A DNA stretch of 10,479 nt from assembly GCA_022822245.1 (NCBI GenBank), contig JAJECB010000237.1:1-10479 (forward strand), in the 5' to 3' direction. This DNA comes from Gammaproteobacteria bacterium (GTDB taxonomy: Bacteria; Pseudomonadota; Gammaproteobacteria; HK1). Position 1 is the first letter of the stretch. Every line of letters starts with the position of its first letter. A model generated the notes under the pieces. The model did no database searches. It had not been told where the DNA came from and saw nothing but the letters and a program-made list of their open reading frames with translations. This document shows, in pieces, positions 7,201 to 10,479 of the stretch. The position numbers were made by a program, and so were the translations under genes.

Positions 7201-8192
7201 GGGAGGCCGCTCCCGCGCTTGAACCGGCGCACGCGCGCCGCCTCGAGCATCGGCGCGATGTCCGGCTCGCCGTCCTGGATGAGGGACGCCTTGGCGGTCG
7301 TGCCCCCCATGTCGAAGGAGAGGAGGTCGGCGTGGCCGATCGCCCGGCCGACGAGGGCGCTCGCCTGCGCCCCGCCCGCCGGTCCCGATTCCAGGAACCG
7401 GACGGGGAGCCGCACCGCGGTCTCCGGGGCGGTGAGCCCGCCGGAGGACTGGATGAGATGGAAACGCCCGCAAAAGCCGCGTTCGCGAAGCACCCGCTCG
7501 AGCCGCCGGACGTACGCGGACATGAGGGGCTGCACGTAAGCGTTCGCGGCCGTGGTCGAGGACCGTTCGTACTCGTTGATCTGGGGGTGAACGTCGCTCG
7601 AGACGGACACCGTGAGGTCCGGGAACTCCGCGCGGACGAGGTCCCGCACGGCCCGCTCGTGGACCGGGTTCTTGTAGGCGTGGAGGAAGCAGACCGCGAG
7701 CGCCTCCACCCCGTCCTCGACCAGCTCGCGAACCTCGCGGCGAACCGCGTCGAGGTCGAGCGCCTCGAGCACCACGCCGTCGCGGCTCACCCGCTCGGCG
7801 ATCTCGCGCCGGTCGCGGCGCGCGGCGAGCGGCTCCGGGAAGGTCAGGAAGAGGTCGTGGATGTCGTAGCGCTGCTCCGTCCCCATCTCGAGGATGTCGC
7901 GGAAGCCGCGGGTGGTGAGCAGGCCGAGGCGGGCCCCGTTCCGCTCGATGATGGCGTTGGTGACGAGCGTCGTCCCGTGCACGACGTGGCCGACGTCGGC
8001 GAGATCGACCGACGCCGCGCGGAGCAGATCGGCCATGCCCTCGAGCGCCCCGATCGAGGGGTCTTCCGGGGTGGTCAGGCACTTGTGCAGGTGCAGGGCC
8101 CCCGTCTCGTCGTCGATCAGGATGAAGTCGGTGAAGGTCCCGCCGATGTCGAATCCGATTCGCCAGGACGCTTGCTCGGGTTGGGTGGCCAT
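4221..8192 (-). CDS. Fused HyuA-HyuB hydantoinase/oxoprolinase/carboxylase-superfamily enzyme
   Basis: A single 1323-residue cytoplasmic protein joins two halves that most bacteria encode as hyuA and hyuB. The HyuA half (about 1-712) has the actin-like ATP-binding loops DIGGTFTD (15-22) and DMGGTTAK (294-301), ESGPAGG (268-274), EIGAGGGSIARVDELG (341-356), and GPESAGAEPGPACY (361-374). A linker (about 713-740) leads to the HyuB half, opening DPVGLEIMWSRMINIAEE (741-758). The HyuB half has NDPWLCAGHLFDIA (829-842), GHVTDIGGTKDS (861-872), EEGFQIPPMKLF (880-891), and the C-terminal GGSGFGDPLER (1251-1261). The family uses ATP to open lactam or imide rings (5-oxoproline, hydantoins) or to carboxylate ketones. 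Two Gly-rich inserts lie at about 541-558 and 639-653. The ATG at 8192 is preceded by GAGGAG 11 nt away. It sits between a GMC oxidoreductase and a Dpp transporter. Exact substrate is unknown; true 5-oxoprolinase seems unlikely from the motifs. Confidence 0.93.
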   Translation of the reverse strand: MATQPEQASWRIGFDIGGTFTDFILIDDETGALHLHKCLTTPEDPSIGALEGMADLLRAASVDLADVGHVVHGTTLVTNAIIERNGARLGLLTTRGFRDILEMGTEQRYDIHDLFLTFPEPLAARRDRREIAERVSRDGVVLEALDLDAVRREVRELVEDGVEALAVCFLHAYKNPVHERAVRDLVRAEFPDLTVSVSSDVHPQINEYERSSTTAANAYVQPLMSAYVRRLERVLRERGFCGRFHLIQSSGGLTAPETAVRLPVRFLESGPAGGAQASALVGRAIGHADLLSFDMGGTTAKASLIQDGEPDIAPMLEAARVRRFKRGSGLPVHAPVIDMMEIGAGGGSIARVDELGLLKIGPESAGAEPGPACYAQGGDQPTVTDANLLLGYLDPRYFLGGRMALDTAAAVSAMARLAAELGLSVPDAAWGIYDLVSENMAGAARVHIVEKGRDPRRYAMVAMGGAGPLHAARVARKLGVREVVVPPASGAASALGFLAAPVAYEAARSWPMRIAEPDFVAVESILRELEAEGRARLAEAGVGGGEGAGAGGARSDSGPAVVAERQADMRLRGQMHQISVPLPAEPLSPENLPAVLDAFAAEYQRRYTHLYDGAEIEVLNWRVVCTAAPAADLSAPLAGGGKKGAGEKGTLKGRRRAWVPGRGAFADVPVHDRYAMDPGTVVEGPAIIEEREATTIVPDACTLTVDAGLNLVLSLAETVPSRIVVGADTALEEAVARIEADPVGLEIMWSRMINIAEECWQTVIRTAFSLIIGEAQDFACEILDARGRQIVHSPRAMPVFNLTLPIAVNAMLERYPPETLQPGDVLVTNDPWLCAGHLFDIAIAAPVFRDGKVVAFCGVVGHVTDIGGTKDSLHAREIYEEGFQIPPMKLFRAGEPNEDLFRLLAENVRRPDQVLGDVHALVAAGLTGAERIGEFMEEYGMHDLEALARVVQKRAETAMRRAIAALPDGRYEHRVEADGLDTHLSFPIRIEIAGDEIEVGFEGSPPQMDQGGSNCTLTYTKAHATYPLKCILSPEVPGNAGCYRPMKVTAPEKSIMNCDRPLAVNMRTRTGWYIAPNVFGALAQAASGRVQAFTGLPSSALFYGVGPDGIFYSDHLFQGGGQGASERGDGHSALLYPTSAGNTSVELFESRVPAIVIEKAFLADSGGPGRQRGGLGQVISARKLDHDGKPCQVGLYPMGVLKPVQGLFGGRPGGRSGGTVGRFDGPARDVGVGALSVLETPEEYAELRVAGGSGFGDPLERGFEAVQRDLDAGYITAEGAERDYGCVVGADGVVDRAASERRRAGRAGRASGIAPDPRPVEAD

Positions 8193-8203
8193 GGGACGTA
8201 GAG

Positions 8204-8209
8204 CTCCTC
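8204..8209 (-). promoter_or_regulatory. Shine-Dalgarno GAGGAG for hyuAB, long spacing
   Basis: The minus strand reads GAGGAG, then 11 nt, then the ATG at 8192. The spacing is longer than the usual 5-9 nt. No earlier in-frame start exists, so the start is fairly secure, but initiation may be modest. Confidence 0.5.
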
Positions 8210-8270
8210 GGGTTCTCGCTGCGACGGATCTCGCCCCCGGGCGGGCGGGCGCCCTCCGGACGGCGGAGCA

Positions 8271-8300
8271 ACTCTATCCCACAACGCCGGCCGGTGTCCG
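8271..8300 (-). promoter_or_regulatory. Weak promoter-like sequence upstream of hyuAB
   Basis: In the 158-bp gap after the GMC gene, the minus strand shows CGGACA (8295-8300), 18 nt, then TAGAGT (8271-8276). Each matches the sigma70 consensus at 4 of 6 positions. It is much weaker than the site before the binding-protein gene and could be chance. No terminator-like stem with a T-run is seen in this gap, so read-through from the GMC gene is likely. Confidence 0.2.
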
Positions 8301-8350
8301 CGATTCCCGACGTCGCCGGCTGCAGCATCGGGCCGATGGACGGGGACCGC

Positions 8351-9961
8351 CTACCCGGAATTCACGAGCGATGCCGCGATCTCGCCGACGAGAATGCTGG
8401 GCGCATGGGTATTCGATGACGGCATGGTCGGAAAGACGGAGGCGTCGGCCACCCTCAAGCCCTCGATCCCGACGACCCGCAGCTCCGGATCGACCACCGC
8501 CATCGCATCGACGCCCATCCGGCTGGTTCCGATCGGGTGATACGAGGTGGTGCCGGTCTCGCGGATGAAGGCGGCAATCTCCTCGTCGGACTGCGCCCGG
8601 GCGCCGGGGCGCACCTCCTCGGCGACGAGGCCGGAAAGCGCCGGTTGCGCCGCCACCCGGCGGGCGAGCCGGACCGCCGCGATGGCGCAGGCGAGGTCAT
8701 CGGGGTGGCTCAGGTAGTTCGGCCGGATCCGGGGCGGCTCCCGCGGGTCGCGCGACGCAATGTGCACCGAGCCGGTCGATGCCGGGCGGAGCGGGAACGT
8801 GCCGATCCCGAAGCCGGAGAATTCATCGAGCTCCAGGCGGTCCGGGTGGCGGGCGTCAGGGGACGACAGCGGATGCAGTTGCAGCTTGATGTCGGGACGG
8901 TCCCGCGCGGCCGCCGACCGCACGAGAGCGTGCACCGTCGCCGTCGAGGTAGCCATGAAACCCTTGCGGGAGATCAGGTAGCGAAGCCCGAACAGCATCT
9001 TCCTCGTTGGACTTCGCATGATGTCATTCAGCGTCACGGCCCGCCGGCTGCGAAAGGTCAGTCGGGTATGGAGATGGTCGCGCAGCCCTTCGCCGACACC
9101 GCGCAGGGTGTGAACGGGCTGTATTCCGAGACCCTGGAGACGGTCCGGATCTCCGACCCCCGAGAGCTCCAGGATCCGGGGCGTGTCGATGGCGCCGGCG
9201 GCGAGAATGATCTCGCGCCGGCAGCCGATGGTCCGTGCCACCCCGTCGCGGCGAACGCGCACCGAGGTCGCCCTCCGGTTCTCGATCGTGATGGATTCGA
9301 CGGTCGTGTCGGACAGAATCCTGAGGTTGCGATTCCCTCGGAGCGGACGGAGGTACGCCTCGCGCACGCCGTGGCGGAGCCCCCGCCGGGTGTTGAGCTG
9401 AAGATAGCCGACGCCCTCGTATCGGTCGCCGTTGTAGTCGTCGTTGGCGGGGAGCCCGGCTTCCGTGCAGGCGTTGAAGAACGCCGGCGACAACGGGTCG
9501 CGGGGAGAATACTCGACGATGCTGGTCTTGCCCGTCCTTCCGCGCAGCGTGTCGCTGCCAAGCGTGCACGCTTCCATTCGCTTGAAGTGGGGCAGCACGC
9601 TGCCAAAGTCCCAGCCGGTGCACCCCATTTCCGCCCAGCGGTCGTACTCGGCCGGGTCCCCACGTACCCAGAGCATGCCGTTGATCGTGGAGGAACCGCC
9701 CAGAACCTTCCCGCGCGGCCAGTAGATCTTGCGCGACCGGAGATTGGGCTCGGCCTCGGTCCGGTAACGCCGCACGGCGCGCTCACCGGTCAGGACGATT
9801 CCGATCCCGAGGGGAATCTTCAGCCAGACCCAGGGGTCGTCGCGCCCCGCCTCGATCAGCGCGACGCAATGGCGTCCTTCCTCGGCGATACGCGCCGCCG
9901 CGGCACTCCCTGCCGCTCCCGCGCCCACGACGACATAGTCGAATGTTTCTCGCTCCGTCAT
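8351..9961 (-). CDS. GMC-family FAD-dependent oxidoreductase (alcohol/choline-dehydrogenase-like)
   Basis: This is a 536-residue flavoenzyme that oxidises an alcohol group, with electrons passing to oxygen or an acceptor. The FAD-binding motif is FDYVVVGAGAAGSAAAARI (7-25, GxGxxG at 13-18). The first GMC signature is GKVLGGSSTINGMLWVRG (84-101), with Asn94 at the flavin and no attachment histidine, so FAD is probably non-covalent. The second signature is GAIDTPRILELSGVG (256-270), an exact pattern match. The active-site base is His475 in SYHPIGTSRMG, with His519 in SSNTHAPS as its partner. There is no signal peptide. The ATG at 9961 gives the normal family start; a TTG at 10051 would add 30 non-conserved residues. 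No good Shine-Dalgarno is seen before the ATG. It lies 158 bp upstream of hyuAB on the same strand, suggesting joint action. Substrate is unknown; true choline dehydrogenase is not indicated by context. Confidence 0.94.
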   Translation of the reverse strand: MTERETFDYVVVGAGAAGSAAAARIAEEGRHCVALIEAGRDDPWVWLKIPLGIGIVLTGERAVRRYRTEAEPNLRSRKIYWPRGKVLGGSSTINGMLWVRGDPAEYDRWAEMGCTGWDFGSVLPHFKRMEACTLGSDTLRGRTGKTSIVEYSPRDPLSPAFFNACTEAGLPANDDYNGDRYEGVGYLQLNTRRGLRHGVREAYLRPLRGNRNLRILSDTTVESITIENRRATSVRVRRDGVARTIGCRREIILAAGAIDTPRILELSGVGDPDRLQGLGIQPVHTLRGVGEGLRDHLHTRLTFRSRRAVTLNDIMRSPTRKMLFGLRYLISRKGFMATSTATVHALVRSAAARDRPDIKLQLHPLSSPDARHPDRLELDEFSGFGIGTFPLRPASTGSVHIASRDPREPPRIRPNYLSHPDDLACAIAAVRLARRVAAQPALSGLVAEEVRPGARAQSDEEIAAFIRETGTTSYHPIGTSRMGVDAMAVVDPELRVVGIEGLRVADASVFPTMPSSNTHAPSILVGEIAASLVNSG

Positions 9962-10125
9962 GTCAGGCAGTGAGGCGGTGTCCGGCAGGACGGATCGCGC
10001 GTGGCGAGGCCGGCCGGGGGACTCCCCGCAACTGGCACCGCGCACTCGCAACGACGCTTCGCGGACACGGCCGGCGCGAGTCCCACCTGATGCCGCATGA
10101 TCCTCGCCCCCGTCTCACGCGCTTC

Positions 10126-10144
10126 CCGGGAGATGGGCTCCCGG
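10126..10144. repeat. Perfect 7-bp inverted repeat ccgggag-atggg-ctcccgg
   Basis: The arms 10126-10132 and 10138-10144 are exact reverse complements around a 5-nt loop. It lies about 165 bp upstream of the GMC ATG. There is no T-run on either side, so it is more likely a leader structure or protein-binding site than a terminator. Function is not known. Confidence 0.4.
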
Positions 10145-10264
10145 TCCCGCTTCACGAACCAACGTACATCCGGGCGATTTCAAGCGGCAAGATCCTGAAG
10201 CGAATACTGCGCGGACGCGTTCCCGGCCCAGCGCCATAGGCGAGGGATTGGGTGGCGAGCAGGT

Positions 10265-10323
10265 TGCGCCGCGGGACGGCGCAGGCTCCAGCGCGCTCAG
10301 GCTGGGCGATGGGCAGACCCAGC
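10265..10323. repeat. Tandem inverted repeats (possible structured RNA or operator region)
   Basis: The first stem is tgcgccg-cggga-cggcgca (10265-10283, perfect 7 bp). The second is gctggg/cccagc (10301-10306 with 10318-10323, 11-nt loop). They are 17 bp apart. No T-run follows on either strand. Paired stems at this spacing could be regulatory, or merely GC-rich chance. Confidence 0.33.
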
Positions 10324-10479
10324 AGCAAAACTCCCGGGGCTAGGAGCGTGCGCCGTAGAAAGATTGTTCGATATGGGCGAGCGGATGGACGGCCCGGATT
10401 CGACTCGAGGATGGGCAAGACCATCGGGACCGAGGAGTTCGCAACGCTGCGCAGGGTACGAGAGAGGGTCCAAGCACTG
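10309..10479 (+). CDS. Possible start of an unrecognised plus-strand gene, running off the right edge
   Basis: This frame is open from 10240 to the end of the window. It has an ATG at 10309 and another at 10411 that begins MGKTIGTEEFATLRRVRERV. Codons after 10411 mostly end in G or C, like the real genes here. Codons between 10309 and 10410 often end in A or T, so the ATG at 10411 is the better start if the gene is real. The visible part is charged, arginine-rich and probably helical. No family is recognised and no good Shine-Dalgarno precedes either ATG. If real, it would be divergent from the GMC operon and could be a regulator or an unrelated neighbour. Confidence 0.25.
   Translation, partial: MGRPSSKTPGARSVRRRKIVRYGRADGRPGFDSRMGKTIGTEEFATLRRVRERVQAL

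Larger units (their letters stand above)
9962..10479. other. Right-end 518-bp stretch without a confident gene, rich in small inverted repeats
   Basis: No known protein family was recognised in any frame. It contains three perfect inverted repeats (10126-10144, 10265-10283, 10301-10323), and part of it is less GC-rich than the operon. It should hold the promoter and any operator for the minus-strand operon, but no strong -35/-10 pair could be found. Two weak reading frames overlap here on opposite strands: a plus-strand frame open from 10240 to the window end, and a minus-strand 90-codon frame at 10152-10424. Confidence 0.5.

Noticed and set aside
3747..8201. A 1484-codon plus-strand open frame opposite hyuAB, and an 806-codon one at 223-2643
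   Set aside because: They are antisense to well-supported genes and very rich in Arg, His, Glu and Pro, with no recognisable domain. Such frames are a common by-product of strong GC bias at the third codon position.
9962..10051. Upstream TTG start for the GMC enzyme (30 extra residues)
   Set aside because: The extension is basic and non-conserved in character, with no signal-peptide features. The ATG at 9961 gives the standard family N-terminus directly before the FAD-binding motif.
10180..10239. Plus-strand SSGKILKRILRGR, resembling the C-terminal tail of acyl-CoA synthetases
   Set aside because: The residues before it do not resemble that enzyme family at all, and the match is only a short basic motif. 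Probably chance.
10152..10424. Minus-strand 90-codon frame with a short hydrophobic stretch (LLAPGVLLLGLPIA)
   Set aside because: There is no Shine-Dalgarno sequence, no recognised family and mixed codon use. It overlaps the opposite-strand candidate and the inverted repeats. The hydrophobic run alone is not enough to call a gene.
10385..10479. Minus-strand GAGTCGAATCCGGG followed later by CCA, recalling a tRNA T-arm and 3' end
   Set aside because: The T-stem does not pair, the acceptor pairs over only 4 bp, and no D-loop GG or anticodon arm can be placed.

Overview
The window is very GC-rich DNA from a bacterium. All confidently called genes lie on the minus strand, so the transcriptional order runs from the right end to the left end. 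The solute-binding protein has a Sec-type signal peptide with no lipobox cysteine. Together with the high GC, the Dpp-type transporter and the HyuA/HyuB-type enzyme, this suggests a Gram-negative bacterium, probably a high-GC proteobacterium. The sequence alone does not fix the taxon more closely.

Layout in the direction of transcription: (1) a right-end stretch (9962-10479) with no confident gene, several perfect small inverted repeats and a possible plus-strand ORF running off the edge; (2) an FAD-dependent GMC-family oxidoreductase (8351-9961); (3) a 1323-residue natural fusion of the HyuA and HyuB halves of the hydantoinase/5-oxoprolinase/carboxylase superfamily (4221-8192); (4) a periplasmic peptide-type binding protein (2453-4030), with its own credible sigma70-type promoter in the preceding gap; (5) permease DppB (1198-2208), separated from the binding protein by a 244-bp gap that can fold into a strong hairpin; (6) permease DppC (232-1167); (7) the first 64 codons of ATPase DppD (1-193), which continues past the left edge. 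The second ATPase, DppF, would be expected beyond that edge but is not visible.

The working model is a catabolic unit. The Dpp-type transporter imports a small polar, peptide-like or amide-like compound. The fused HyuAB enzyme opens or carboxylates a substrate at the expense of ATP. The GMC enzyme oxidises an alcohol group in the same pathway. The substrate cannot be read from the sequence. The HyuAB protein resembles eukaryotic 5-oxoprolinase only in being fused. Several of its motifs differ from those of true 5-oxoprolinases and look more like bacterial HyuA/HyuB or ketone-carboxylase-type enzymes. No mobile element, CRISPR array, rRNA or tRNA was found. The most useful items to follow up are the atypical fused HyuAB with its GMC partner, the structured dppA-dppB gap, the overlapping mini-ORF between dppB and dppC, and the unexplained right end.
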